The position numbers were made by a program, and so were the translations under genes. 64,000 bases of DNA, taken from positions 1-64,000 of the forward strand of contig NZ_JADOER010000008.1 of the NCBI RefSeq assembly GCF_018739865.1. Direction: 5' to 3'. The notes under the pieces were generated by a model. It did no database searches and was not told the origin of the DNA. It worked only from the letters and a program-made list of their open reading frames with translations. Positions 1 to 8,750 of this stretch are shown here, piece by piece. This DNA is from Leptothoe kymatousa TAU-MAC 1615 (GTDB taxonomy: Bacteria > Cyanobacteriota > Cyanobacteriia > Phormidesmidales > Phormidesmidaceae). Each line of letters opens with the position of its first letter. The first letter of the stretch is position 1.

Positions 1-9
1 CCGAGTTGA

Positions 10-1368
10 TTGGCACCCGTCACCCACCTTACCCAAATGGGCAGTCATCATTGGGTGACGGGTGTTTATTTATGTGCACACGCCTTAGGCTATGTTGATA
101 TCTTTGCTGATGTAGATCGTGACGGTACCTTTGACCCCATCGGCGGTCAAGCTACCATCCCAAATTCAAATGGGTCTATTGTTCTGATTGACAAAGACGA
201 GGCTGATTTTAGCTCCGGTTCCCTAGGGCGTTGGCTATGGATTCATGAGCTAGGCCATGCCGTGGGTGGTTTTAATGACGTGACTGTGGGGATTAACGCT
301 GACACCCGTTACCCTATTGCTAGTGAACAAAACAATCAAGGCATAGATGGCCAGGTGCTTGGCCAGTGGCAAGACAATCAACAATATACGGTGATGTCGT
401 ACAATCCCCACCCCTATATGCGTGGGGTTAGCCCCAGCACCTTGGGCCTGTACGACATTGCGGCCATTCAGGCCCTATATGGTGCCAACTGGAGCCACAA
501 TGCAGGCAACAATACCTATAGTTGGGGGCGCAATGAAACCTTTATTGAAACCATTTGGGATGGAGGGGGCAATGACACCATTAATGCCTCTAACCAAACC
601 CGGCGTTCTATCATCAATCTGGGGGCTGGGCGTTTCAGTTCCATTGGTTCCCTCAACGGTGTCAGCAATGCGTTGAGCAATTTGGCCATTGCCTACGGAG
701 TAACCATTGAAAATGCCTTTGGTGGCAGTGGCAGTGACAGCATCACCGGCAACAACATTGGCAATGTCCTGCTTGGTCTGGGCGGGAACGACTCAATTTT
801 TGCCCTGGGCGGCAATGACATTATTTATGGGGGGACCGGCAATGACATTATTTATGCAGGGGCAGGTAATGACAGCGTCTATGGAGGAGCCGGTAACGAC
901 AGGGTCTATGGTGGCACTGGCAATGACTATGTGGTCGGCGATAGTGGGGATGACGTGATGGCTGGTGGTGCCGGGAGTGACATTCTGATTGGCGGCTGGG
1001 GCAACGACACGATTAATGGCACCACCTATGTCTCCCAAGGAACGGGGGAACGGGACATTTTAACGAGCGGTAGCTATGGCGATCGGGATACCTTTGTGCT
1101 GGGCCAGTATGGCCGCGTGTTCTATAACGATCGGGGCAATGCTGACTATGCCCTGATCCGAGACTTTGATGTTTACGATGTCTTTGGTGAGGCTGCAGAC
1201 AAAATCCAATTGCTGGGCAGTGCCGCATCCTACAAACTCTCGAATGTATCCATCAATGGTTTGGCTGGGGCAGGTATCCACGTTGCTGGCGATCTCATTG
1301 GCCTGGTTCAAAATGTAAATGCGGCTAGCCTGAACTTGGCCAACGCATATCAGTTTACCTACGTTTAG
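10..1368 (+). CDS. Serralysin-like (peptidase M10) RTX protein, N-terminally truncated or broken
   Basis: The protein resembles secreted serralysin-type zinc metalloproteases: a catalytic stretch, a Met-turn (VMSYNP, about residues 128-133), the hallmark M10_C sequence around DIAAIQALYGAN, then about eight calcium-binding RTX nonapeptides (GGxGNDxxx, about residues 240-335) and a C-terminal secretion-type domain. Two things are odd. The zinc motif is HELGHAVGGFN (residues 79-89), so the expected third ligand, a His at the last position, is Asn. The catalytic domain is also too short: HExxH normally lies near residue 170-180 of these proteins. An in-frame TGA sits directly before the only possible start, a TTG at 10. 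Either the true 5' part is in another frame beyond the window edge, or this is a decayed or non-catalytic RTX protein. Export by a type I system is family knowledge; no transporter genes are nearby. Confidence 0.75.
   Translation: MAPVTHLTQMGSHHWVTGVYLCAHALGYVDIFADVDRDGTFDPIGGQATIPNSNGSIVLIDKDEADFSSGSLGRWLWIHELGHAVGGFNDVTVGINADTRYPIASEQNNQGIDGQVLGQWQDNQQYTVMSYNPHPYMRGVSPSTLGLYDIAAIQALYGANWSHNAGNNTYSWGRNETFIETIWDGGGNDTINASNQTRRSIINLGAGRFSSIGSLNGVSNALSNLAIAYGVTIENAFGGSGSDSITGNNIGNVLLGLGGNDSIFALGGNDIIYGGTGNDIIYAGAGNDSVYGGAGNDRVYGGTGNDYVVGDSGDDVMAGGAGSDILIGGWGNDTINGTTYVSQGTGERDILTSGSYGDRDTFVLGQYGRVFYNDRGNADYALIRDFDVYDVFGEAADKIQLLGSAASYKLSNVSINGLAGAGIHVAGDLIGLVQNVNAASLNLANAYQFTYV
14..64. repeat. 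13-bp perfect inverted repeat at the window edge
   Basis: CACCCGTCACCCA (14-26) is exactly reverse-complemented by TGGGTGACGGGTG (52-64), leaving a 25-nt loop. It lies inside the first reading frame, just after an in-frame TGA (7-9). It may be a real hairpin or a fold-back join near a contig end; the sequence cannot tell which. Confidence 0.8.
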
Positions 1369-1398
1369 CCGCTCAGCTGAGACGATTATTTTAAGGGG

Positions 1399-1426
1399 TC
1401 TGGCGAGCTGGTCTTAGCCAGATTTT
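1399..1426 (+). terminator. Weak intrinsic terminator after the RTX gene
   Basis: TCTGGC (1399-1404) pairs with GCCAGA (1417-1422) and is followed at once by TTTT. The stem is only 6 bp and lies 30 nt after the RTX stop codon. Confidence 0.4.
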
Positions 1427-1459
1427 AATTATCGAGCTTGCCGAAAGTTGTTTTCTGAA

Positions 1460-1490
1460 CTGAGTGGTCTTGCATGATAAGACCACTCAG
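1460..1490. terminator. Perfect 12-bp hairpin between convergent genes
   Basis: CTGAGTGGTCTT (1460-1471) and AAGACCACTCAG (1479-1490) form a perfect 12-bp stem with a 7-nt loop, 8 nt past the stop of the minus-strand VOC gene. There is no clean U-tract on either strand. A transcript-end or RNA-stabilising hairpin between convergent genes is the best reading. Confidence 0.55.
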
Positions 1491-1498
1491 CGCTGCTG

Positions 1499-2281
1499 TT
1501 AATCATCGGGGGTATTGACCTGCATCAAAACGACCACAGCTCCCTGGGGATCCAAAATGGTCGTAAAGCGACCCGGTTCAATGTCCATGGGGTCCATTAA
1601 AACGCTGCCACCCAGTCGATTTACCACAGCTAACGACGCATCCAAATCTGCCACATTAAAATACACCACCCACCTAGGAGGAACATTGTCGGGCATCGGG
1701 GCTTTAGCCATATCAAACATGCCGCAGTTCATATGTCCCTTCACACTGGCGCTGATGTAGTTCGGTGGTGCTTCATCCACCTCTAGCTCCCAACCAAAAA
1801 CAGATTTGTAGAATTCTGCGGCCCTCTCTGCCCCTCTGGTTTGCAACTCTGTCCAACAAAAGGTGTTGACCTCATTAACCCGTTCCGCACCAATGTGCTC
1901 CGTGGCCTGCCAGAGACTGACCACGGCCCCAGTGGGATCCTTAATTATGGCCATCCGACCCGCTTGCATAACATCAAAAGGGGCCATTTCAATGGTGGCG
2001 CCGTTCTCCTGACAGCTTTGTACGGTGGTGTCTAAATCTTTGACGGTGATGTAGCTTTGCCAGCTCGGGGGCATGTCCATGGTGGGGGGAATGGCGGAGA
2101 TGGCCGCCACCGAGCGATCGCCTTTATAGGCCATGGAGTAGACGCCCCCCATATCCGTTGGCTTGTCCTTAAAGGTCCAACCAAATAGTTCTGCGTAGAA
2201 CTGCTTTGCCGCTTCCTGTTCGCTGGTCATTAGGTCTACCCAGCTGAACACACCATTTTCATAGCTGTTTCGGATACCCAT
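1499..2281 (-). CDS. VOC (glyoxalase/bleomycin-resistance fold) family protein, two domains
   Basis: 260 residues made of two tandem vicinal-oxygen-chelate domains (about 8-125 and 135-258). Each opens with a segment of the type FSWVDLMTSEQEAAKQFY or FCWTELQTRGAERAAEFY and closes with a DPxGAVVxLxQ segment typical of VOC strands. This two-domain layout matches the CFP-30B-like subgroup of VOC proteins, whose substrates are mostly unknown; metal-dependent chemistry on a small molecule is family knowledge only. The ATG at 2281 is preferred over an upstream GTG (2296) because GGAG lies 9 nt before it. The gene is monocistronic and divergent from the aldose epimerase gene. Confidence 0.85.
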   Translation of the reverse strand: MGIRNSYENGVFSWVDLMTSEQEAAKQFYAELFGWTFKDKPTDMGGVYSMAYKGDRSVAAISAIPPTMDMPPSWQSYITVKDLDTTVQSCQENGATIEMAPFDVMQAGRMAIIKDPTGAVVSLWQATEHIGAERVNEVNTFCWTELQTRGAERAAEFYKSVFGWELEVDEAPPNYISASVKGHMNCGMFDMAKAPMPDNVPPRWVVYFNVADLDASLAVVNRLGGSVLMDPMDIEPGRFTTILDPQGAVVVLMQVNTPDD

Positions 2282-2594
2282 TGCCACTGTCTCCACATAT
2301 CAAGCAATACAAATATACTAATCATGATTTTGGCAAGTGGGAAGATGTATTGTGTTAAGAAACTTGATTTGATTGTCGATATGGGGCGCGACTTTCTAGG
2401 CAGATAGCCGATTTTTTGGTGGCGGATCTCTAAAAATAGTATGGCTATTGCTCTGAAAAATCAGGAACGGTAGCGTAAGAAAATAGAAGGCATCGTAGGA
2501 ACCGTAAAGATTCCATGGTGGTGTCCCACATTGCATAGGGAAACGACTATCCTATGGCAGGGTTTTAACAGCAACGCCCTAAAGGAAGTATTAA
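2282..2594. other. Divergent intergenic region
   Basis: This 313-bp gap between the minus-strand VOC gene and the plus-strand epimerase gene must hold both promoters. I see no convincing paired -35/-10 boxes, repeats or small ORF. Confidence 0.5.
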
Positions 2595-3446
2595 ATGAGC
2601 ACGATTACGACTGAAAACCAGCAGCATTTGGCCTATATTTTGGCCGATGGCGATTCTCAGGTGTCCGTAGTACCGGAACGGGGCGGTATTGTGACTAGTT
2701 GGAAGATCAATGGCAAGGAGGTGTTCTATTTAGATGCAGAACGCTTCAAGGACCCTAGTTTGTCTGTGCGTGGAGGGATTCCGCTGCTATTTCCCATCTG
2801 TGGCAACCTCGTAGACGACGCCTATAGCTTTAAGGGGGAAACCTACCCCATGAAGCAACATGGCTTTGGTCGCACCCTGCCCTGGGAAGTAACCCAGCAG
2901 TCTACTGAGGATGGCGCTAGTATTACAATTACCCTCAAGAGTAGTGAAGAGACCCGCGCCGTTTATCCCTTTGATTTTCAGCTAGATTATATATATACCC
3001 TTAAAGGTAATACCCTAGAACAGCGTTTCCGACACACCAATCTGTCGGAGAAAACCATGCCGTTTTCTACGGGTACCCATCCCTATTTTCAGGTGGCAGA
3101 TAAAACGAAATTGGTGTTTGATATACCGTCTACTGACTACAAAATTAAAGGTGGAAAAGAGGTATTTGCCTTTAACGGTAAGTTTGACTTTGACCAAGAA
3201 GAAATCGATTTTGCCTTTATTAATTTGGAAGGTCAAACAGCCACGGTTAAGGATGGGGATAGCACGCTAACTATTTCCTATGACGAGAACTATTCAACGC
3301 TTGTTTTTTGGACAGTAAAAGGTAAAAACTTTTACTGCATGGAGCCCTGGAGTGGCCCTCGTAATGCGATGAATACAGGGGACTTCCTGTTGACCGCTGC
3401 GCCCCAACAAACTGTGGAAACTGTTATTTCTATGACTATGAGCTAA
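2595..3446 (+). CDS. Aldose 1-epimerase (galactose mutarotase) family protein
   Basis: 283 residues, the usual length for the family. It would interconvert alpha and beta anomers of a free or phosphorylated hexose in the cytoplasm. The expected active-site residues are visible: His89 in KQHGFGR, the general-acid-type His162 in TGTHPYF, and the base Glu250 in FYCMEPWSGP. The LFPICGNL segment (about 65-72) is also typical of the family. The ATG at 2595 has AAGGA about 8 nt upstream. A strong terminator follows the gene, so it is probably a single-gene unit. Glucose/galactose mutarotase and hexose-6-phosphate mutarotase cannot be separated from sequence alone. Confidence 0.88.
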   Translation: MSTITTENQQHLAYILADGDSQVSVVPERGGIVTSWKINGKEVFYLDAERFKDPSLSVRGGIPLLFPICGNLVDDAYSFKGETYPMKQHGFGRTLPWEVTQQSTEDGASITITLKSSEETRAVYPFDFQLDYIYTLKGNTLEQRFRHTNLSEKTMPFSTGTHPYFQVADKTKLVFDIPSTDYKIKGGKEVFAFNGKFDFDQEEIDFAFINLEGQTATVKDGDSTLTISYDENYSTLVFWTVKGKNFYCMEPWSGPRNAMNTGDFLLTAAPQQTVETVISMTMS

Positions 3447-3480
3447 CCACGGGCGACATCTTGTGGCGTTGGTTTTAGCC

Positions 3481-3533
3481 AATAGCTCCAATCAACTAGG
3501 GTCTGGTGCCCGATGTTGGTTGGAGCTATTTTG
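3481..3533 (+). terminator. Intrinsic terminator of the epimerase gene
   Basis: AATAGCTCCAATCAAC (3481-3496) pairs with GTTGGTTGGAGCTATT (3515-3530) with one mismatch, followed by TTGT. The stem is 15-16 bp, 35 nt after the stop codon. It argues against starting the next gene inside it (GTG 3506). Confidence 0.75.
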
Positions 3534-3619
3534 TATGGTGGCGTTCCTGCGGGATGATTTTAGTTATCACCTTGACTCTTTACACTGGAATGGGCTGGGT
3601 AAATTGGGAGAACGCTACT

Positions 3620-5320
3620 GTGAAAAAGGTTCGATTGCCTAAATTGACGGGGCGTCAGGTGACTGGAGCCTTGTTGCTAGCGCTTTTAGCATTGGGCTGT
3701 TTGATATACCACCACCATGGTGTGTCTACGGATGAAACCCTGGAAATTAATATGGTGATGTGGCATCTGGATGCCATTGGGAGTGCCAATCCTACTGAAG
3801 AAATTTCTTCGGATTTAGAATACTACGGTCTCTTTTTTAATTTGGTGAGCATGGGCGTTTTCCTGCTGACTCAAGTTATACAGACTGGCGTTCAGCCCGT
3901 TGAGCAATTGATTTCCCAAGGGTTAGCCAATGGGGATATTTATGTGTCTAAGCATTTGGTTACCTATGTGTTTAGTGGCCTTGCCTATGTGGGGGTGGCG
4001 TTGTTTACTAAAGACCTGCTGCGGTGGTCGTTCGCGCCTGTTGCCGTGGTCGTTTTGGCGCTGGCACCGCGCTTTTGGGGCCATTCTTTTTTTAATCCGA
4101 AGGATATTCCCTTTGCGGCTTTGTTTACGGTGGTGAGCTATGTGGGGGCTCGGTTTACGGCGGAATTGGCCGATCCCCAGCGGGACAACGCCCGTGGCGG
4201 GAGTGTTGTTTTTTTGAGAAAATCCCTGGTATTTGGTGCCTTGGCCGGATTGTTAACCTGTATTCGGGCTGGTGGCTTTGTTGTTTTAGGCTACGGGGTG
4301 TTTTGCCAGGTGATTCTTTTGGCCGTTGGCTATGGGGCCAGGACACAAGAGACATCTAGCACCCCCTCACCCATAGGGCTGGGGCGTCGTTGTTTACTGT
4401 CCTATGGGGTTGCGATCGCAGCCTGGGCCACCGTGACCACCCTCCTTAGCCCGGTTGCTTGGGGCAACCCCATGGGATGGTTTGTGGAAACAATTGCCTA
4501 TTTATCTAGCCACACCTGGGAAGGGGTTACCCTCACCTTTGGCCAAAAGCTGCCGCCCCAACCCCCCTGGTTTTATCTGCCGGTGTGGTTTGGCATTACG
4601 ACGCCCTTAATTACGTTGTTGTTGGCCAGTGTGGGGCTAGGGACCCAACTCCGGTCATGGTTGCGATTAACCCCATTGCAACAAAGTTTGACCATTTGGT
4701 TAATCCTGCAGCTATGGGCATTGCCCGTGGTCGGCATTGTGAAACGCTCCACCATTTACAATGCCGAACGCCAGTTTTTGTTTGTTTTACCTGCCGTTGC
4801 CGTGTTTGCGGTGCTGGGGTTGGCATGGTTTTTAAACCATATTTCCCATCGCTTTTGGCGAACGTCGTTCATCACCCTGTTGGTTATGGCCTATGGTTCG
4901 GTGACCATCGATTTAGTCCGGCTCCATCCCTACGAATATGTATATTTCAATTCCATTGCCCGCAGTGAACGGCTGGCAACAGACTTTGAGACTGATTACT
5001 GGGGGGTGAGTGTGCGAGAGGCCATTGAGTGGGTGAATGGCCAGGTGGATGAGAAAACTTTGGTGTTGTTCCATGCGCCTTCCGGTAGCATTCGCCCTTT
5101 TGCCGATGAAACCCTCGTGTTAGATCGGGGCCATAAACTCAAGGATGTGCCCTATGAGGAGATTCAAAAGCCGTTTTACTATGTGGCCTATCCCCGCAAT
5201 AAGTATGGTGGCCTGCCCCATCCCCAGGATCGATTTCCACAGTGCGATCGCGTCTTCACGGTTCAACGCCCCCTCGGTTCAGTAAATATCCCCTTAACGA
5301 TTGTCAAAAAATGCCAGTAA
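3620..5320 (+). CDS. GT-C type membrane glycosyltransferase (ArnT/PMT-like superfamily)
   Basis: 566 residues with about ten to twelve hydrophobic segments and a C-terminal soluble domain. Soon after the first membrane helix lies the acidic pair Asp38-Glu39 (HHHGVSTDETLEI), the position of the catalytic acidic motif in GT-C enzymes that use polyprenyl-phosphate sugars. RFWGHSFFNPKDIPF, about 120 residues later, is a motif I associate with this bacterial subgroup. The likely role is transfer of a sugar from a lipid carrier on the outer face of the inner membrane; donor and acceptor are unknown. The frame opens at 3506, but that point lies inside the preceding terminator. GTG 3620 has GGGAG 9 nt upstream and a typical KK..R..K start before the first helix, so I chose it. 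Confidence 0.75.
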   Translation: MKKVRLPKLTGRQVTGALLLALLALGCLIYHHHGVSTDETLEINMVMWHLDAIGSANPTEEISSDLEYYGLFFNLVSMGVFLLTQVIQTGVQPVEQLISQGLANGDIYVSKHLVTYVFSGLAYVGVALFTKDLLRWSFAPVAVVVLALAPRFWGHSFFNPKDIPFAALFTVVSYVGARFTAELADPQRDNARGGSVVFLRKSLVFGALAGLLTCIRAGGFVVLGYGVFCQVILLAVGYGARTQETSSTPSPIGLGRRCLLSYGVAIAAWATVTTLLSPVAWGNPMGWFVETIAYLSSHTWEGVTLTFGQKLPPQPPWFYLPVWFGITTPLITLLLASVGLGTQLRSWLRLTPLQQSLTIWLILQLWALPVVGIVKRSTIYNAERQFLFVLPAVAVFAVLGLAWFLNHISHRFWRTSFITLLVMAYGSVTIDLVRLHPYEYVYFNSIARSERLATDFETDYWGVSVREAIEWVNGQVDEKTLVLFHAPSGSIRPFADETLVLDRGHKLKDVPYEEIQKPFYYVAYPRNKYGGLPHPQDRFPQCDRVFTVQRPLGSVNIPLTIVKKCQ

Positions 5321-5393
5321 GCAAGCGTTAAACACCGACAAAAAAGCGGCCTACGGCTAATGGGGTGCAATTATTTAAGTTTTGTAACAAAAT

Positions 5394-5425
5394 GGAGGAT
5401 GAGTACGCCATGATTATTTGACCCA
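5394..5425 (+). promoter_or_regulatory. Misplaced ribosome-binding site and mini-ORF ahead of the oxygenase gene
   Basis: A strong GGAGG (5394-5398) is 27 nt from the oxygenase ATG, too far to serve it. It is 11 nt from ATG 5410, which opens a three-codon frame (Met-Ile-Ile-TGA) ending 4 nt before the real start. ATG 5399 is in frame with the oxygenase but meets TGA after four codons. Translation may therefore reach the oxygenase by reinitiation, or the original start has been lost by mutation. Confidence 0.4.
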
Positions 5426-6820
5426 ATGACGGCCACCCATCCCGAACGCCTAGCCAAAAGTTCTGTCCCCCTCGCAGCAGGTGGCCCCGACCCACAACGG
5501 TTTGACTGGTTTGAAGCTTGGTATCCGGTGCACTATGTCGAAGACTTAGATAAAGCTAAGCCAACCCGATTTACCCTACTGGGGCAGGATGTGGTGATTT
5601 GGTGGGAGCCCACAGCCAAGACCTGGCGGGTGCTAGCGGACCAGTGTCCCCATCGCCTGGCCCCCCTTTCGGAAGGTCGCATTAACGAAGCGGGGCAGTT
5701 AGAATGCCCATACCATGGCTGGGCATTTTCTGGAGAAGGCTTGTGTGAGCACATTCCCCAGCAGCCCCCCCAGGGAGAGGCCCATCGCTCGAATCGAGCC
5801 TGTGTGGCATCGATGCCCACGGATGTGCGCCAGGGGCTGCTATTTGTATATCCTGGCAAGCCAGAGAATGCGGCGCGGGTGGAGGTGCCCATCATTGACC
5901 CCGTGGTGGCAGAACCCGATGGCTGGGTCATGCTCAATACATTTCGAGATTTGCCCTACGATGCGCTAACGCTGTTGGAAAATGTGCTGGATGCTAGCCA
6001 TATTCCCTACACACACCACAAAACGGTCGGCAAGCGAGAAAATGCAGCCCCCATGCAGATGGACGTCGTTTCATCGGGGAAGCAGGGTTTTCAAGGGGTT
6101 TGGCCAGAGGGGCCGCGCAAGGGTGCCCTAGGCACGCAGCATACGACATTTGTGGCGCCCGCTCTGATGTATCACGACCTCACATCGAAACAGTTTGGCC
6201 GAACGCTGACGGTGGTCTATGCAACGCCAATGCGAAAAGGAGAATGTCGCCTATTTGCAAGGTTTCCGTTTAAGTTTTCGTCAAAGTTGCCAGCATTTTT
6301 TATCAAACGTACCCCCCGGTGGTTTAGCCATGTTGGCAACAACCGGGTGTTGGAAGACGATCAAATCTTTTTGCATCTTCAAGAGCGATTGTTGGAGAAA
6401 GAACAACATCGACCCTATGCCCAGAGTTGTTACTTGCCCACCCAGGCAGATCGCTATGTGGTGGCATTTCGCAAGTGGATTAGCGATTTTGAGGCAAATC
6501 CGTTTGAGGGTGAGCCCCTGCCGCCAGAACAATCCATAGATATGTTGATGGACCGGTATGGGTCCCATACCAAACACTGTGGCAGCTGTGGACCAGCGTT
6601 GAAGCGGATTCAAGCGATTCGTAAGGGCGCTATCGTGTTGAGTGCTGCGATTTGGTCGTTGGTACCGTTGCTGGTGGTCAGCCCGTGGACCATACCCTGG
6701 TGGGCGGGGGCTAGTTTGACCGCAGTACCTTTGTTGGCAGGGGCGTTATGGCTATGGCTAGGAGATTTGGAACAAAAGTTGTATAAGGGTGATCCAACTC
6801 CACCGCGCAATTTGTCTTAA
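5426..6820 (+). CDS. Rieske oxygenase of the pheophorbide a oxygenase / Tic55 type
   Basis: 464 residues. The Rieske 2Fe-2S ligands are Cys74-His76 (CPHR) and Cys94-His97 (CPYHGW). The mononuclear iron site follows the NxxDxxHxxxxH pattern with Asn186, Asp189, His192 and His197. CGSC at 385-388 is the C-terminal CxxC found in the PaO/Tic55 group as a thioredoxin target, followed by two membrane helices (about 404-425 and 428-447). In plants such enzymes open the ring of pheophorbide a or hydroxylate its breakdown products; cyanobacterial members are mostly uncharacterised, so the substrate here is open. Electrons would come from ferredoxin (family knowledge). The gene stands alone. Confidence 0.88.
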   Translation: MTATHPERLAKSSVPLAAGGPDPQRFDWFEAWYPVHYVEDLDKAKPTRFTLLGQDVVIWWEPTAKTWRVLADQCPHRLAPLSEGRINEAGQLECPYHGWAFSGEGLCEHIPQQPPQGEAHRSNRACVASMPTDVRQGLLFVYPGKPENAARVEVPIIDPVVAEPDGWVMLNTFRDLPYDALTLLENVLDASHIPYTHHKTVGKRENAAPMQMDVVSSGKQGFQGVWPEGPRKGALGTQHTTFVAPALMYHDLTSKQFGRTLTVVYATPMRKGECRLFARFPFKFSSKLPAFFIKRTPRWFSHVGNNRVLEDDQIFLHLQERLLEKEQHRPYAQSCYLPTQADRYVVAFRKWISDFEANPFEGEPLPPEQSIDMLMDRYGSHTKHCGSCGPALKRIQAIRKGAIVLSAAIWSLVPLLVVSPWTIPWWAGASLTAVPLLAGALWLWLGDLEQKLYKGDPTPPRNLS

Positions 6821-7805
6821 TTGCCCCATGGGTCGATGGGATAGGTTTGGATGTCAGCCGTAAAAAAAGACAAACCACCTGGGTCTGACAGCTAAAATCA
6901 TACCGAAAAGTAGTTATTCAAGAAATATTGTTTGATTGAGCTATATCAAACAACTATTTAGTAGAAACAGCGGATTTACGAAATTTAGAAGGTATTGTTT
7001 AATCCCTAAATGGCAATATCAAAAAAACTTGCAAGCCAGTGATTTGAGGCTGAATAATACGTATATTTAGCTAGCCCTAGCCTGATCTTTAAACTGCATA
7101 TTTTTGAGGTTTTAAGGGTAATCTCTGGGAAAATATTCTTTTAAATGGTGATGACAATGCATTATTATTGAAAATGTTAATTCAATGGGTTAATTACTTG
7201 ATCTAACGTTTTTTAGCAACGCTATTACCATTTAACAAGATTGACTGTAGAAGATTGAGCCTATTGTTGATTCGGCTTTAGGCATTATCAGCACAATCCC
7301 TGATTCTATCTGGAGACATCACTATTGTTCTAATAATAAAATCAAGTTCTTAGTGATGTATTGGTGATGTAGTTATCTATTTCGGTTGAACACACTCCCT
7401 TGACTGACACAGTTTTTTGATGTGGGTTGGGTAGAACAACGTGAAGCCCAACACTAGAAACAGTTTCATTGGGTTACGCTAGTGCTAACCAAACCTATTG
7501 CAGAACAAGGGTTTCGAGAGTTTTGTCAGTCAACCAGCCTTCAATCTAAGGCCAGTCTTTTAGATATTGCGTTTAAAGGTTGAATCTAGGGCCAGTCTTT
7601 TAGATATTGCGTTTAAAGGTTGAATCTAAGACGAGTTTTAGAACAAATTTCAGAGCTTGTAACCATTAGATATTTATCTATTTAGTGTGTCTAAATCATT
7701 CTGGATGTCTTCCAGTTAATGTCTAATGCTTTGATATCAATGGTTAGGTGATATTGGATTTTGACAACTTTTTAGTAAGTAATTTAAGTATTCTTTAGGA
7801 CGATA
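6821..7805. other. Long AT-rich gene-free region upstream of the desaturase
   Basis: 985 bp with no plausible gene and a visibly higher AT content than its neighbours. It holds a 9-bp hairpin, TTGTTTGAT (6928-6936) with ATCAAACAA (6945-6953), and a 40-bp tandem repeat near its 3' end. A possible promoter for the desaturase is TTGACA at 7761-7766, but the -10 match (TAAGTA, 7785-7790) is weak. Confidence 0.6.
7543..7622. repeat. 40-bp tandem repeat, two copies plus a partial third
   Basis: Copies at 7543-7582 and 7583-7622 differ at one base (AATCTAAGG against AATCTAGGG). A third begins at 7623 (AATCTAAG) and then diverges. The repeat lies 180 bp before the desaturase start and encodes nothing obvious. 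Confidence 0.9.
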
Positions 7806-8720
7806 ATGGGAAAATATTCTCTAGCTACAAAAATTTCTTATGTCATCGGTCCAATTCTAATTATCGTTAGCCATGTGGGCTCGTTGCTTGTTTTTGCTAC
7901 GGGCTTGAGTTTGGGCGCGATTTTATGGGCGGTTTGGCTATATCTAATTCGTATGCTGGCGACAACCGCCATCTATCATCGCTTGCTCACCCATAAAAGT
8001 TATAAAGCTCCTGCCCCTTTTCTTTGGTTGGGCTGTATTGTGGGCACAGCGGCTGGGCAAATGGGGCCAAGCTGGTGGAAGGCCCATCACCTATCTCACC
8101 ACCGATATGCGGATCAAGAGTTGGATGGCCATTCTCCGTATACTCCATCCAAGGGTGCTAAAGGATTTCTGTGGTCCCAGGGCATGTGGCTGTTGTCTAC
8201 TCGATTCTTTCCTGCGAAGCTGCCGCTAGATGTCGAGAAGGATATGGTGTTGCGAGTGATTGACCGTTTACATTTTGTTCCTTTGGTTTTGCTTGGCCTC
8301 ATCTCCTATGGGATGGGGGGTGTCGAATATCTTGGTGCCTTTTTCCTGAGTACGACGCTGTTATTCCATGGGGTGCAAACCGTGAATTCCCTGAGTCACC
8401 TCATGGGCGATCAGCCTTTTGCCACCGGTGACCAAAGTCGAAACAATGGGCTAGTTGCCTTTCTCACCCTGGGTGAAGGTTGGCACAACATGCATCATGC
8501 GTTTCAGGTGTCCGTTCGCCATGGCATCACCCTTAAAAATGGGGCGGTGGTGAAGCTTATAGATCCTACCTTTGCGTTTATTAAAGTGCTTGAGTCCCTA
8601 AAGTTAGCGACCAATCTTAAGCTGCCGAATGAGGCTGCGTTGCTAGCAAAGGCCAATACTGTTGGCTTTGCCGATGCTAAAACAGTCGGTGATAGGGTAA
8701 TGGGTAAGGTTGCTTCCTGA
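7806..8720 (+). CDS. Membrane fatty-acid (acyl-lipid/acyl-CoA type) desaturase
   Basis: 304 residues. The three histidine boxes that hold the di-iron centre are present: HRLLTH (58-63), HHLSHH (94-99) and HNMHH (227-231), set between hydrophobic segments near 10-50, 70-88 and 155-190. The NSLSH segment (about 194-198) before the last box also fits this family. Such enzymes place a double bond in acyl chains, in cyanobacteria usually on membrane lipids and usually at delta-9 for this box pattern; the position is inferred. ATG 7806 has TTAGGA just upstream. The C-terminal ~60 residues are a hydrophilic tail. A 30-nt gap separates it from the next gene, so co-transcription is possible. Confidence 0.88.
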   Translation: MGKYSLATKISYVIGPILIIVSHVGSLLVFATGLSLGAILWAVWLYLIRMLATTAIYHRLLTHKSYKAPAPFLWLGCIVGTAAGQMGPSWWKAHHLSHHRYADQELDGHSPYTPSKGAKGFLWSQGMWLLSTRFFPAKLPLDVEKDMVLRVIDRLHFVPLVLLGLISYGMGGVEYLGAFFLSTTLLFHGVQTVNSLSHLMGDQPFATGDQSRNNGLVAFLTLGEGWHNMHHAFQVSVRHGITLKNGAVVKLIDPTFAFIKVLESLKLATNLKLPNEAALLAKANTVGFADAKTVGDRVMGKVAS

Positions 8721-8750
8721 ATAGGATAAGGCGTTTACGACAGGGGTAAA

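Noticed and set aside
3506-3619. Longer start for the GT-C glycosyltransferase
   Set aside because: This segment overlaps the terminator hairpin of the preceding gene, while GTG 3620 has a good GGGAG site.
6928-6953. Hairpin as terminator of the oxygenase gene
   Set aside because: Stem of only 9 bp, more than 100 nt past the stop codon and without a T-run.
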